64,000 nucleotides of DNA from positions 62,001 to 126,000 of the forward strand of contig NZ_SNWQ01000002.1 of the NCBI RefSeq assembly GCF_004361855.1. Direction: 5' to 3'. Below, piece by piece: positions 1 through 8,914 of this stretch. Position numbers and translations under genes: made by a program. The stretch is from Kribbella caucasensis. Its GTDB lineage: Bacteria; Actinomycetota; Actinomycetes; Propionibacteriales; Kribbellaceae. Numbering within the stretch: position 1 is the stretch's first letter; each line of letters opens with the position of its first letter. The notes below the pieces were generated by a model. The model was not told the origin of the DNA, did no database searches, and saw only the letters and a program-made list of their open reading frames with translations.

Positions 1-740
1 GCCAGTGCGGTGGTCTGCGCGTTGTTGTCGTTGTACGACGTGTAGCGCAGTTCCTTGACCTTCGGCAGCTCCTGCCAGTACGAGTCGCGCAGTTCGAGCG
101 TCGTGGTCTGCGGGGTGAACGACTTCAGCTTGTACGGGCCGGTGCCGATCGGCTCCTTCACGGTGTCCAGGCTCGGGTCCTTGAAGGTGGACCACTGGTG
201 CTTCGGGACCACGAACACGGTGAGCAGCTTGGACTGGTTGACGAACTGGGACCGGGTGAAGGTGAGGTCGACCTTGTTCCCGGTCTGGGTGATCGTGCCG
301 TACGGGATCGCGTCTTGGTTGAGGCCCTCGTTGTCCTTGCGGAGCTGGAACGAGTACGCCACGTCCTCGGCCGTCATCGGCTTGCCGTCGGACCACTTCA
401 CCCCGTCGCGGACGGTGAACGAGAGCTTGGTGAAGTTGTCGGCCCACTTCCACTCGGTGGCGAGCCAGGGCTTGCCCGGTTCCTTCGGCTTGATGCCGTT
501 CAGCATCACCAGCGGTTCGTAGATCATCCACCGGTAGCCCAGCGAAGCGCCCGAGGACGAACCGAGGAACGGGTTGTGGTTCTCGGTCTGCGGACCGTTC
601 GGCATGCCCACGTTCAGCACCGTCGAGGTGCTGCCGGAGCCGGCGTTCGAGTTGCTGTTGTCCCCGTTGCTACAGGCAGCCAGCGTGACTGCCGCGAGCA
701 CGCCCGTGAGGGCTAGCGCGACTGAGCGTCGAGCTCGCAT
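1..740 (-). CDS. ABC transporter substrate-binding lipoprotein, family 5 (partial)
   Basis: Extracytoplasmic solute-binding protein of the peptide/oligosaccharide class (SBP_bac_5). The gene runs off the left edge, so only about the first 246 residues are present. The start ATG at 740 has a perfect AGGAGG eight bases upstream. The N-terminus is a lipoprotein signal with an LAAC lipobox, followed by a Ser/Asn/Gly-rich spacer and family features: a segment reading [18 protein letters not shown] and the stretch GTGPYKL. Family members import peptides, but several bind cello- or laminari-oligosaccharides. Given the neighbouring LacI regulator and glucanases, sugar uptake is my inference. A LacI-type palindrome lies in its promoter at 817-830. 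Permease genes would be expected beyond the window edge. Confidence 0.9.
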   Translation of the reverse strand, partial: MRARRSVALALTGVLAAVTLAACSNGDNSNSNAGSGSTSTVLNVGMPNGPQTENHNPFLGSSSGASLGYRWMIYEPLVMLNGIKPKEPGKPWLATEWKWADNFTKLSFTVRDGVKWSDGKPMTAEDVAYSFQLRKDNEGLNQDAIPYGTITQTGNKVDLTFTRSQFVNQSKLLTVFVVPKHQWSTFKDPSLDTVKEPIGTGPYKLKSFTPQTTTLELRDSYWQELPKVKELRYTSYNDNNAQTTAL

Positions 741-816
741 CGTTCCTCCTGTGGTTCTCCAACTGCTGGCGGATGACGGTCGGACGACTGTCAGGTGTTG
801 GCGTCGCATCGTGCCG

Positions 817-830
817 TGAAAGCGCTCTCA
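817..830. promoter_or_regulatory. LacI-type operator upstream of the solute-binding gene
   Basis: TGAAAGCGCTCTCA is a near-perfect dyad centred on GCGC, 77 bases before the lipoprotein start. Read on the other strand it matches the site at 6743-6756 at 13 of 14 positions, so one LacI-family protein may bind both. Confidence 0.6.
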
Positions 831-924
831 TGGAAAGAGCGAATGACCTAACGGATCGGTATCGCGGGTGGAACGCCGGCGGCGAGGCAGGGGCAGCTGC
901 CCCGCCGCCGGCGGCATCAGAGGC

Positions 925-2043
925 TCAGCCGGGGGTGGTGCTGGGCTCCGATTGGCCGGGCTCGGGTCGGCCAGGTTTCGGCTGGTCGGGCTCCGGTTGG
1001 GCGGGTCTCCGCTGACCAGGCTTGGGCTGAGCGGTGGTTGGGCGGGCGGGGGCGGTTGAGCTGCGGACGATCAGGGTCGTGGGCAGCACTTTGGGATCCT
1101 CGGGCAGCGGCTGGCCGCCGAAGTACCCCATCAGCATCCGGGCCGCCGCCTGCCCCATCTGGCGCATCGGCTGATGCACCGTGGTCAGCGGCGGCTCGGT
1201 GTGCTCGGCGTACGGGATGTCGTCGAAACCGACCACCGACACGTCGTTCGGCACGTTCCGGCCGGTCTCCCGGACGGCCTGGATGGCGCCGCCCGCGGAC
1301 AGGTCGTTGTGCGCGAAGACCGAGTCGAAGGCCAGCCCGGCGTCGAGGGCGTACTGGACGCCGCGGCGCCCGCTCTCGTGGGTGAAGTCGCCCTCGAAGA
1401 CGAGCCGTGGGTCCAGCTCGTGACCGGCGGCCGCGTAGGTGTCGCGGAAACCGTCGAGGCGTTCCTGGGTGCAGCCGAACCTTTCCACGCCGGTGATCAC
1501 CAGTGGACGGTGCCGGCCGAGTTCGAGCAGATGCTGCGCGGCCGACTCGCCGCCGGTCCGGTTGGTGGTGGCGACGGACGGGAAAAGTGGCTGCTTGCCG
1601 CGGTCGTCGATCAGTACGACGGGGAGGCCGCGGGCGTGCAGCTGTTCGATGTACGACAGCGTGCCTTCGGGTTCGATCACCAGCAGGCCGTCGAACGACT
1701 GGGCCGAGACCTGCGAGGCGAACTGCTGCATGGATTCCTCACCCCGGTTGCAGGTGAACAACAGCAGCCCGTAGCCCTCGGACTCGACCACATCGACAGC
1801 GCCCTGCAGGACTTCGCCCATCCAGGGCCAGGTCAGCGAGGGGACGAGCATGCCGACGATCCGGGTCCGGCCGCGGGCCAGGCCGACGGCGCGCGCACTG
1901 GGCACGTAGCCGAGTTCGGCGATCACCTGGCGGACCCGCTCGGCGGTGCGGATGTCCAGCTCGCCCTTGCCGTTCAGCACGCGGGAGACGGTGGTCTTGC
2001 TGACACCTGCGCGGGCGGCCACGTCGGCAATGGTGATCGACAC
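925..2043 (-). CDS. LacI family transcriptional regulator
   Basis: Sugar-responsive DNA-binding repressor of about 372 residues. The N-terminal HTH reads [23 protein letters not shown], the hinge region contains [11 protein letters not shown], and a periplasmic-binding-protein-like effector domain follows with the family phrases [19 protein letters not shown] and [13 protein letters not shown] chose the GTG at 2043 because a GGGGAG lies eight bases upstream; another GTG six bases further upstream has that motif too close. The last 35 or so residues are an odd proline/glutamate/lysine-rich tail beyond the usual LacI end. It is divergent from the ROK gene and next to the solute-binding gene, which suggests it controls the local glucan-use genes. 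Its effector is unknown. Confidence 0.92.
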   Translation of the reverse strand: MSITIADVAARAGVSKTTVSRVLNGKGELDIRTAERVRQVIAELGYVPSARAVGLARGRTRIVGMLVPSLTWPWMGEVLQGAVDVVESEGYGLLLFTCNRGEESMQQFASQVSAQSFDGLLVIEPEGTLSYIEQLHARGLPVVLIDDRGKQPLFPSVATTNRTGGESAAQHLLELGRHRPLVITGVERFGCTQERLDGFRDTYAAAGHELDPRLVFEGDFTHESGRRGVQYALDAGLAFDSVFAHNDLSAGGAIQAVRETGRNVPNDVSVVGFDDIPYAEHTEPPLTTVHQPMRQMGQAAARMLMGYFGGQPLPEDPKVLPTTLIVRSSTAPARPTTAQPKPGQRRPAQPEPDQPKPGRPEPGQSEPSTTPG

Positions 2044-2387
2044 GTTCACATCTCCCCTCGGGCGGTTGGGGGTACTGCGGGACGGTTTGATGCTGGTCGG
2101 TTTGTTGCCGGGTCGTGAACGGTGTGTTCGGAACCGGTTTCGGAAGCGGTTCCGTAGATACAAGCCGAGGAGGTGGAGGTCCGTCAATCACGAGGTGGTA
2201 ACGAATCGCGGCTAAGTTCATGACCTGCAGGAAGCCCGCGGCCCGGAGCTGTGGATAAGTCCATCCACCCGGTCGCTGGTGCATGATTGACTGCGCGGAG
2301 CGATTTGAGCGGCCGGGCCGGCCGCCGGATCGGCCGGATCCTGCAGCGGCACATGCCGAGCATTCTCAGAGGGCGGGTCGACACACC
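2044..2387. promoter_or_regulatory. Divergent LacI/ROK intergenic region with tandem palindromes
   Basis: No gene was found in this 344-base gap. It contains two abutting 12-bp near-palindromes, GGAACCGGTTTC at 2130-2141 and GGAAGCGGTTCC at 2142-2153, each one substitution from perfect symmetry. Such sites suit LacI- or ROK-family binding and probably serve autoregulation. They differ from the TGAGAnCGCTTTCA sites at 817 and 6743. Confidence 0.5.
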
Positions 2388-3602
2388 ATGGACGTACGCC
2401 GGACCACTGTGCGCGATATGCGGCGATCCAACCGCTCGGTGATCCTGACCAGCATCTACCGCAACGGTCCACTCAGCCGCTACGAACTCGGCCACGAGAC
2501 GTCGCTCAGCGCGGCGAGCGTGAGCAACCTGGTCGGCGAACTGCTGGCCGAGGGCCTCGTCGAGGAGGCCGGTTCGGTCGAGTCCGACGGCGGCCGGCCG
2601 CGCGTGCTGCTCCGGGTCGCGCCGAAGTTCGCGTACGTCGTCGGAGCCGAGGTCGGCGAGACCCGCGTCCGGGTCGAGGTGTTCGACCTGTCGATGAAGG
2701 TGCTGGCCACCACGGTCTACCCGATCGACACCCCGACGCCTGCGCCCGAGCTCGCGGTGAAGTACGTCCTGCAGGGTCTCGAGTCCGTGATCAACGCGGC
2801 CGAAGTCCCGAAGGACCGGGTGCTCGGCATGGGGGTCGCCGTGGCCGGTGTGGTCGAAGGTCCCGCGGACGCTGTTGTCGACGCGCAGACGCTCGGCTGG
2901 GACTCCGTGCCGCTCGGCGCGATGCTGGCCGCCGGCACCGACATCCCGATCCAGGTCGACAACGGCGCGAATACCCTCGGTCAGGCGGAGATGTGGTTCG
3001 GCGCGGGGCGCGGAGCCACGGACGCCGTCGTCGCCCTGGTCGGATCCGGAGTCGGCGCCGCCCTCGTTACCGGTGGCACCAGCTATCGCGGTACCCGCAG
3101 CAGCGCAGGCGAATGGGGCCACACAACGATCATGTACGGCGGCCGGCGGTGCCGGTGTGGTTCCGACGGCTGCCTGGAGGCGTACGTCGGAGCCGAGGGC
3201 GTGCTCGATCGCTATCGCCTGGCCGGGGGAGTGGTGGACCCCGGCGACGATGAGGAGTCGGCCTTCATCGCTCTGCTGGACGACGTCGATTCCTCGGGGA
3301 TCGCGGCGAAGGTGGTCCAGGACACGATCGGCTACCTGGCCGCGGGTTTCGCTGATCTGGTCAACCTGTTCAACCCCGAGCGGATCGTCCTCGGCGGCTG
3401 GTCCGGCCTGCTCCTCGGCGAGCGCTACCTCCCACAGATCCGCGAGGCGGTCGGCAAACGCGCCCTCCGCCAGCCGTACGCCCAGGTCTCCCTCGAACTC
3501 TGCGAACTAGGCCGTGACGCAGTAGCCCTAGGTGCCGCCACCCTCCCCGTCCTCCACCTCCTCCGCAACGGCGGCCTCCCCCACCACCAAGCAGCCAGCT
3601 AA
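2388..3602 (+). CDS. ROK family transcriptional regulator
   Basis: Repressor of the ROK (repressor, ORF, kinase) family, 404 residues. Residues 1-75 form a winged HTH (SNRSVILTSIYRNGPLSRYEL, then SAASVSNLVGELLAEGLV). The ROK domain follows with GVAVAGVV, VDNGANTLGQAE and the zinc-binding signature CRCGSDGCLEAY downstream of a GH motif. The ATG at 2388 gives the normal N-terminus starting MDVRRTTVRDMRR; the frame is open further upstream but without family sequence. The ROK fold binds a sugar or sugar phosphate, so this is probably a second carbon-source regulator paired with the divergent LacI gene. The codons near the 3' end are markedly C-rich and run into a tandem repeat. Confidence 0.9.
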   Translation: MDVRRTTVRDMRRSNRSVILTSIYRNGPLSRYELGHETSLSAASVSNLVGELLAEGLVEEAGSVESDGGRPRVLLRVAPKFAYVVGAEVGETRVRVEVFDLSMKVLATTVYPIDTPTPAPELAVKYVLQGLESVINAAEVPKDRVLGMGVAVAGVVEGPADAVVDAQTLGWDSVPLGAMLAAGTDIPIQVDNGANTLGQAEMWFGAGRGATDAVVALVGSGVGAALVTGGTSYRGTRSSAGEWGHTTIMYGGRRCRCGSDGCLEAYVGAEGVLDRYRLAGGVVDPGDDEESAFIALLDDVDSSGIAAKVVQDTIGYLAAGFADLVNLFNPERIVLGGWSGLLLGERYLPQIREAVGKRALRQPYAQVSLELCELGRDAVALGAATLPVLHLLRNGGLPHHQAAS

Positions 3603-3627
3603 CACCCACCCGCCGGCCCTCCACCCC

Positions 3628-3731
3628 GCTGGCGCTTCACCCCACCCCGCCCCGCTGGCGCTTCACCCCACCCGCCCCCGCTGGCGCTTCACCCCACCCG
3701 CCCCCGCTGGCGCTTCACCCCACCCGCTCCC
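3628..3731. repeat. 26-bp tandem repeat, four copies
   Basis: The unit begins GCTGGCGCTTCACCCCACCC and recurs at 3628, 3654, 3680 and 3706 with an exact 26-bp period. Copies 2 and 3 are identical, copy 4 differs by one base near its end, and copy 1 has a shifted C-run. It is non-coding and lies between the ROK gene and the GH1 gene. There are no spacers, so it is not CRISPR. Confidence 0.85.
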
Positions 3732-3868
3732 GCCCCCGCCCACCTCGCCCTGCCCCATCTCGGCTCGGCCCTCGCCGGCTGAGTTCCGGAACCTGGACGG
3801 GTAGGTTGTGGTTCAAGACTTCAACTATGCTTTGAAAAAACTGCTGCACGCTCTCTTGGGGGTCACCG

Positions 3869-5207
3869 ATGGTCGAACTCTCCCCGCTCCGCCAGGACTT
3901 CGTCTGGGGTGCGGCCACCTCGGCGTACCAGATCGAGGGAGCGATCAACACCGACGGTCGGCTGCCGTCGATCTGGGACACCTTCTGCCACGTGCCGGGA
4001 GCGATCGACAACGGCGACACCGGTGACGTCGCCTGCGATTCGTACCATCGCTGGCCCGAGGATGTTGCGCTGCTCAAACAACTCGGCGTCGACGCGTACC
4101 GGTTCTCGATCGCCTGGCCGCGGGTGATCCCGTCGGGTTCGGGTCCGGTGAACGCGCCCGGGCTGGACTACTACGAACGGCTGGTGGACGGATTGCTTGC
4201 CGAGGGCATCAAGCCGTTCGTCACCTTGTACCACTGGGATCTCCCGCAGGCGTTGCAGGATCTCGGTGGCTGGGCGAACCGCGGCACGGCGTACCGGTTC
4301 GCCGAGTACGCCGAGGTGGTGGGCGCCCGGCTCGGCGATCGCGTCCGCGACTGGGTGACGTTGAACGAGCCGCTGTGCTCGGCATGGATCGGCCACTGGG
4401 AAGGCCGGATGGCCCCGGGGATCACCGATCCGGCGACCGCCGTGCGAGCGTCGTACCACTTGCTGCTCGCCCATGGCCTCGGCGTCGCCGCCCTGCGTTC
4501 GTCCGCGTCGGATCCTTCGATCGGGCTGGTGGTCAATCTGAGTCCGTGTGAGCCGGCTAGTCGTCGCGCGGAGGACATCCGGGCTGCGCGGATTGCTGAT
4601 GGGCATATCAATCGGTGGTGGCTTGATCCTGTTAGTGGGCGCGGTTTTCCGGCGGACATGGTCGAGGCGTACGGCGTGGAGTTGCCGGAGCAGCCGGGGG
4701 ATCTCGACATCATCGCGGCGCCGACGGACTTCATCGGGTTGAACTACTACTTCCGGCAGATCGTCGAGGCGGACGAATCCGTTCCGCTGCTGGGATTCCG
4801 GCAGGTCCCGGGGCCGAACCCGGAGCACACCATGCTCGATTGGGAGGTGCACCCGGCCGGTCTGGAGGAGCCGATCCTGCGGCTGGCCAAGGAGTACGGG
4901 GCCGAGAAGGTCTATCACCGAGAACGGTTCGGCCTGGGTCGACCAGCCGGACTCGTCCTTCGCGGTCGACGATCCCGAGCGAACCGCTTATCTGGAAGGG
5001 CATCTGGCCGCCTGCGTCCGCGCGGTCGAACAAGGTGCGCCGCTGGCCGGGTACTTCGCTTGGTCGCTGCTCGACAACTTCGAATGGGCCTACGGCTACG
5101 AACCACGCTTCGGCCTGGCGTACGTGGACTACCCGACCGGCACACGCGTGCTGAAGACCAGCGGCAAGCGATACGCGGACCTGATCCGCACACACCGCAC
5201 AACCTGA
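3869..5207 (+). pseudogene. GH1 family beta-glucosidase, frameshifted
   Basis: Cytoplasmic-type family 1 beta-glucosidase that would hydrolyse imported gluco-oligosaccharides. The N-terminal three quarters are intact: [15 protein letters not shown] near the start, [10 protein letters not shown], and the acid/base motif TLNEP. At 4913-4917 the frame slips: codons up to TAT at 4915 read one frame, while the conserved continuation (TENG nucleophile motif, then [19 protein letters not shown]) is in the +1 frame from 4917 to the TGA at 5205-5207. Two bases appear to be missing where a codon for Ile or Val should precede TEN. As read, the protein keeps an unrelated tail to 5398 and lacks the catalytic nucleophile. 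Either the gene is inactivated or the assembly lost two bases. The start ATG at 3869 follows a G-rich ribosome site. Confidence 0.8.
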
Positions 5208-5354
5208 GTTCGCCCGCGAGGCCGGGCTCTACCGAGCCGCAATCGGCCCGCCAGGCCGCCGTACAGCCTGAGGTCGGGGGTGAAGCGGCCGACGCATTGA
5301 GCTGTTCCGGGCCGGGCGCCGCCCTGGGCTTCCGGCCGCTGAGCGGGCTGAACT

Positions 5355-5392
5355 CCGGGCCCTCCTGGCACTCGTCGGTCAGGAGGGCCCGG
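5355..5392. terminator. Bidirectional terminator-like hairpin
   Basis: Perfect 13-bp stem CCGGGCCCTCCTG / CAGGAGGGCCCGG with a 12-base loop, between the convergent GH1 and GH16 genes. There is no strong T-tract, as is common in actinobacteria. Confidence 0.75.
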
Positions 5393-5399
5393 GCTTAGT

Positions 5400-6650
5400 T
5401 CAGACGGTCCACTTCTGGTTGGCGCCGCCGGTGCAGGTCCAGATCTGCAACGGGGTGGCGTTGGCGGAATTGTTGCCGGTGACATCGAGGCACTTGTTGG
5501 CCTGCGGATTCACCAGGTCGCGGCCGGATGTGTAGACCCATTGCTGGGCCGCGTTGCCGTTGCAACTGACCAGCTGGACTCTGGTGCCGTCCGCGGTCCC
5601 GGCGTTGGCGACGTCGAGACACTTGCCCAGGGCACGGATCGTGCCATCACCCGGACGGGTCCACTGCTGCGCGACCGTGCCGTTGCACTCGTAGAGCTGG
5701 ACGGTGGTGCCGTCGGCGGAGTTGGCGCCGGCCACGTCGACACACTTGCCGGCGAGCCCGGTGATCGGCGTACCGGAGCTGCCGCTGCCGAGCGTGGACA
5801 CGCGGACGTAGTCGATCGTCATCGTCTGCGGCAGCACCGTGGTGCCGTCGGGGTAGCCGGGCCAGTTCCCGCCGACCGCGACGTTCATGATCATGAAGAA
5901 CGGGTGGTTGAAGACCCACGTGTTGCCGCCCAGGTCGGCTGGCGTACGGCGCTGGTACTGGATGCCGTCCATGTACCAGGTGATCGAGTCGGGCGCCCAG
6001 TCGACCGTGAAGGTGTGGAACGCGTCGGCGAACTGCTGACCACCGGGCAGCGTGTACGACGCGCCGATGCCGGCGCCGCCGGAGTACCCCGGACCGTGGA
6101 TCGTGCCGTGCACCGTGGACGGTTCGCGGCCGATGTTCTCCATGATGTCGATCTCGCCGTCGTTCGGCCAGTTGCCGCCGCCGAGCATCCAGAACGCGGG
6201 CCAGATCCCTTGGGTGCGGGGGATCTTGATCCGCGCTTCGAACCGTCCGTACGTCTGGGTGAACGTTTGCGCGGTGAGCAACCGGGCCGAGGTGTACTCG
6301 CAGGTCCCGTAGTGGCACTGGAATCCGCCGGACTCGCGGCGTGCGGTGATCACCAGGTTGCCGCCGCCGTCGAGGGCGGAGTTGCGGGTGGAGTTGGTGT
6401 AGTACTGCCGTTCGTTGTTGCCCCAGCCGGAGCCGCCGATGTCGTAGCGCCACTTGTTCTGGTCGGGCGCCTGGCCGGCCGGGCCGTCGAAGTTGTCTTC
6501 CCAGATCACAGCCTGCGGTGCCATCGCGTCGGCGCTGCCGGCGGACGGAGTACGGGCTGTTGCGGGGGCTTGGAGGAGGGCGGTGCCGAGCAGAGCTGCG
6601 CCTGCGGCGAGCAGGACTCGGGTTCGGAGCCGGGAATGCGGGAATCGCAT
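5400..6650 (-). CDS. Secreted GH16 endo-beta-1,3-glucanase with ricin-type CBM13
   Basis: Extracellular laminarinase-type enzyme of 416 residues. A signal peptide (residues 1 to about 32) precedes the GH16 domain (about 47-285), with the catalytic signature E166-I-D168-I-M-E171 and typical flanks such as YGRFEARIKIP and GIWPAFWMLG. Residues from about 290 to the end form a ricin-B lectin module with repeated CLDV and QxW elements. The ATG at 6650 follows a GAGG ribosome site. It is divergent from the GH30 gene across a shared promoter carrying a LacI-type palindrome. The lectin module is almost identical to those of the next two genes. Substrate assignment to beta-1,3-glucan rests on family resemblance. 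Confidence 0.9.
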   Translation of the reverse strand: MRFPHSRLRTRVLLAAGAALLGTALLQAPATARTPSAGSADAMAPQAVIWEDNFDGPAGQAPDQNKWRYDIGGSGWGNNERQYYTNSTRNSALDGGGNLVITARRESGGFQCHYGTCEYTSARLLTAQTFTQTYGRFEARIKIPRTQGIWPAFWMLGGGNWPNDGEIDIMENIGREPSTVHGTIHGPGYSGGAGIGASYTLPGGQQFADAFHTFTVDWAPDSITWYMDGIQYQRRTPADLGGNTWVFNHPFFMIMNVAVGGNWPGYPDGTTVLPQTMTIDYVRVSTLGSGSSGTPITGLAGKCVDVAGANSADGTTVQLYECNGTVAQQWTRPGDGTIRALGKCLDVANAGTADGTRVQLVSCNGNAAQQWVYTSGRDLVNPQANKCLDVTGNNSANATPLQIWTCTGGANQKWTV

Positions 6651-6741
6651 AGGTGCCTCATTTCTCGCTCGGCCGGACGGTCGACGGTCCGGCCGGGGCG
6701 GGGGCGGACTGAACGAGACAGGGGACGGGAGGCAGCCTGCT

Positions 6742-6757
6742 GTGAGAACGCTTTCAC
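6742..6757. promoter_or_regulatory. LacI-type operator in the GH16/GH30 divergent promoter
   Basis: GTGAGAACGCTTTCAC is a near-palindrome with the same core as the 817-830 site (13 of 14 bases). A weaker half-like match, TGAAAGCCCTT, lies at 6897-6907 just before the GH30 ribosome site. It is consistent with substrate-induced expression of both glucanase units. Confidence 0.6.
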
Positions 6758-6928
6758 GTCAAGGCCACAGATAAATATAAGTCGTGAAAAAAGTCGCCGC
6801 ACGCCGTTGACAGGGTGTTTCACCGATGGTTACCTCTTGCTGACCACCTGTTGCGGCGCGGGCAGACGCCGACACCCGGGGGTCCCATCCACTCTGTGAA
6901 AGCCCTTCCGTACAAGGGAGATTCCGCC

Positions 6929-8914
6929 ATGCCCCGGACCCTTCGTCGACACCGCCCCGGCCGACGACGCCTCCTCCCCGGCCAAGGCTCGTTACTCGGC
7001 CGACGCCTACTGCCTGGCCGCCGCCTGTTACTCGGCCAAGGCCCGCTGTCCGGCCGACGTCTGCTACCTGCTCTGGCCGCGCTGGCGTGCCTCTCGGTCG
7101 TCGCTACCGGGTTGAGTGTCGGCAACTCACCGCCCGCGCACGCGGCAGGAGAGCAGGTGAACGTCTGGCTGACAACGACCAACGACGCCGGCGGCCGGAA
7201 CGTGACTCGTGGCCTGCAGCAGCAGACCCCGGTGAACTTTGGTCCCGCCGGTGGTACCGCCAACCAGACGATCACGGTGAACGAGAACACGACGTACCAA
7301 ACCTTCGAGGGCGGTGGCGCGTCCTTCACCGACAGTGCCGCGTGGTTGCTGAACAGCAGCAACACGATCAGTGCCGCCACTCGCGACCAGGTGATGCGCG
7401 ACCTGTTCGACCCGGTGAACGGGATCGGGCTGGCGTTCACCCGCAACCCGATGGGCGCCTCCGATCTGGCCCGGTTCAACTACTCCTTCGACGACACGTG
7501 CTGCGACCTGAACGACTTCACCATTAATCACGACCTGGCCGATGTGGTCCCGCTGACCAAGCAGGCGCGGCAGCTGAACCCGGCGCTGAAGGTGAAGGGT
7601 GCGCCGTGGAGCGCGCCGGCCTGGATGAAGGACAACAACAAGTTCACCAACCGCGGCTGGCTGAAGTGGGAGTACTACCCGATGTACGCCCAGTACTTCG
7701 TCAAGTACATCCAGCAGAACGCTGCCCAGGGCAACAAGATCGACTACGTCTCGGTACAGAACGAGCCGACCTGTTGCGGTACCGACGACACCGGCTACGC
7801 GTCGATGAACTGGAACGGCTCCGGCCTGCTCGAGTTCACCAAGAACCACCTGCTGCCCGCGTTCCGGGCCGCCGGGATCACCACGAAGGTGATGATCCTC
7901 GACTACAACTGGGGCAACTACAACGACCTCGGCTCGGTCCCGCTGGCCGACGCGGCGTTGCGGAACGACCCGCTGTTCGGTGGCATCGCGTGGCACGGGT
8001 ACGGCGGTGACGTGAACCTGCAGACCACGGTCCACAACCAGTACCCAGCCGTGGACCACTACATGACCGAGCACTCGGGCGGCACCTGGATCGCGAACCA
8101 GCAGGTCGAGGACATGAACAACCTGATCGACTACACCCGGAACTGGAGCAAGTCTTGGGTGAAGTGGAGCCTCGCGCTGGACCAGAACATGCTTCCGTAC
8201 GTCGGTGCCGGGTGCAACGTTTGCACCGGCCTGGTCACGGTCCATCGGGGCGACGGCCGGCACGGGCAGGTGGACAAGACCGTCGAGTACTACACGATGG
8301 GCCACCTGACCAAGTTCGTGAAGCCGGGCGCGGCGCGGATCGAGTCGAACGCCAACAGCGCGGTGAAGAACGTCGCGTGGAAGAACCCGGACGGCTCGAA
8401 GGCATTGATCGCGTTCAACACGACCGGCAGCTCGCAGTCGGTGCGGGTGAACTGGGGCAGCCAGTCCTTCGTCTACACGCTGCCAACCAAGACGTCGGCG
8501 ACCTTCACGTGGTCCGGGTCGCAGAACGGCGGCGGTACGGGTGGACAGATCACGGGCCTGGCCGGGAAGTGCGTCGACGTTGCCGGTGCCAACAGTGCGG
8601 ACGGTACGGCAGTACAGCTGTACGACTGCAACGGATCGGCCGCGCAGCAGTGGAGCCGACCGGGTGACGGAACCCTTCAGGCATTGGGCAAGTGCCTCGA
8701 TGTGAGCGGTGGTTCGACCGCGGACGGTGCGCGGGTGCAGCTCTACACCTGCAACGGGTCTGCGGCCCAGCAATGGACATATACGAGTGGGAGAGACCTG
8801 GTGAATCCGCAGGCCAACAAGTGTCTCGATGTCACCGGCAACAATTCCGCCAACGCGACGCCGCTGCAGATCTGGACCTGTACCGGTGCCGCCAACCAGA
8901 AGTGGACCGTCTGA
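6929..8914 (+). CDS. Secreted GH30 glucanase (probable endo-beta-1,6-glucanase) with CBM13
   Basis: Extracellular family 30 glycoside hydrolase of 661 residues. The ATG at 6929 follows AAGGGAG. The export signal is unusually long, about 73 residues, with an Arg-rich n-region containing four imperfect GRRLL(L)PG-like repeats before the hydrophobic core and an AHA cleavage site. Catalytic residues are visible as VQNEP (acid/base E279) and TEHSGG (nucleophile E381), and the N-terminal phrase FEGGGASFTDSAAWLLN is typical of the family. A ricin-type lectin occupies about residues 535-661. GH30 includes beta-1,6-glucanases, glucosylceramidases and xylanases; the context favours beta-1,6-glucan. Its TGA overlaps the next ATG by one base. 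Confidence 0.88.
   Translation: MPRTLRRHRPGRRRLLPGQGSLLGRRLLPGRRLLLGQGPLSGRRLLPALAALACLSVVATGLSVGNSPPAHAAGEQVNVWLTTTNDAGGRNVTRGLQQQTPVNFGPAGGTANQTITVNENTTYQTFEGGGASFTDSAAWLLNSSNTISAATRDQVMRDLFDPVNGIGLAFTRNPMGASDLARFNYSFDDTCCDLNDFTINHDLADVVPLTKQARQLNPALKVKGAPWSAPAWMKDNNKFTNRGWLKWEYYPMYAQYFVKYIQQNAAQGNKIDYVSVQNEPTCCGTDDTGYASMNWNGSGLLEFTKNHLLPAFRAAGITTKVMILDYNWGNYNDLGSVPLADAALRNDPLFGGIAWHGYGGDVNLQTTVHNQYPAVDHYMTEHSGGTWIANQQVEDMNNLIDYTRNWSKSWVKWSLALDQNMLPYVGAGCNVCTGLVTVHRGDGRHGQVDKTVEYYTMGHLTKFVKPGAARIESNANSAVKNVAWKNPDGSKALIAFNTTGSSQSVRVNWGSQSFVYTLPTKTSATFTWSGSQNGGGTGGQITGLAGKCVDVAGANSADGTAVQLYDCNGSAAQQWSRPGDGTLQALGKCLDVSGGSTADGARVQLYTCNGSAAQQWTYTSGRDLVNPQANKCLDVTGNNSANATPLQIWTCTGAANQKWTV

Noticed and set aside
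3628..3731. Possible CRISPR array
   Set aside because: The units are contiguous 26-bp tandem repeats with no unique spacers and no cas genes nearby.
4917..5398. Original-frame tail of the GH1 gene as a novel C-terminal domain
   Set aside because: The +1 frame encodes the expected GH1 C-terminus with its conserved motifs, so the in-frame tail is a frameshift artefact.
5541..6899. 452-residue open frame opposite the GH16 gene
   Set aside because: It is an antisense shadow of a well-supported secreted enzyme; the sequence is low-complexity Arg/Gly/Val-rich and has no family resemblance or ribosome site.
7127..8773. 548-residue open frame opposite the GH30 gene
   Set aside because: High-GC shadow frame of a gene with clear catalytic motifs; no signal peptide, domain or plausible start.
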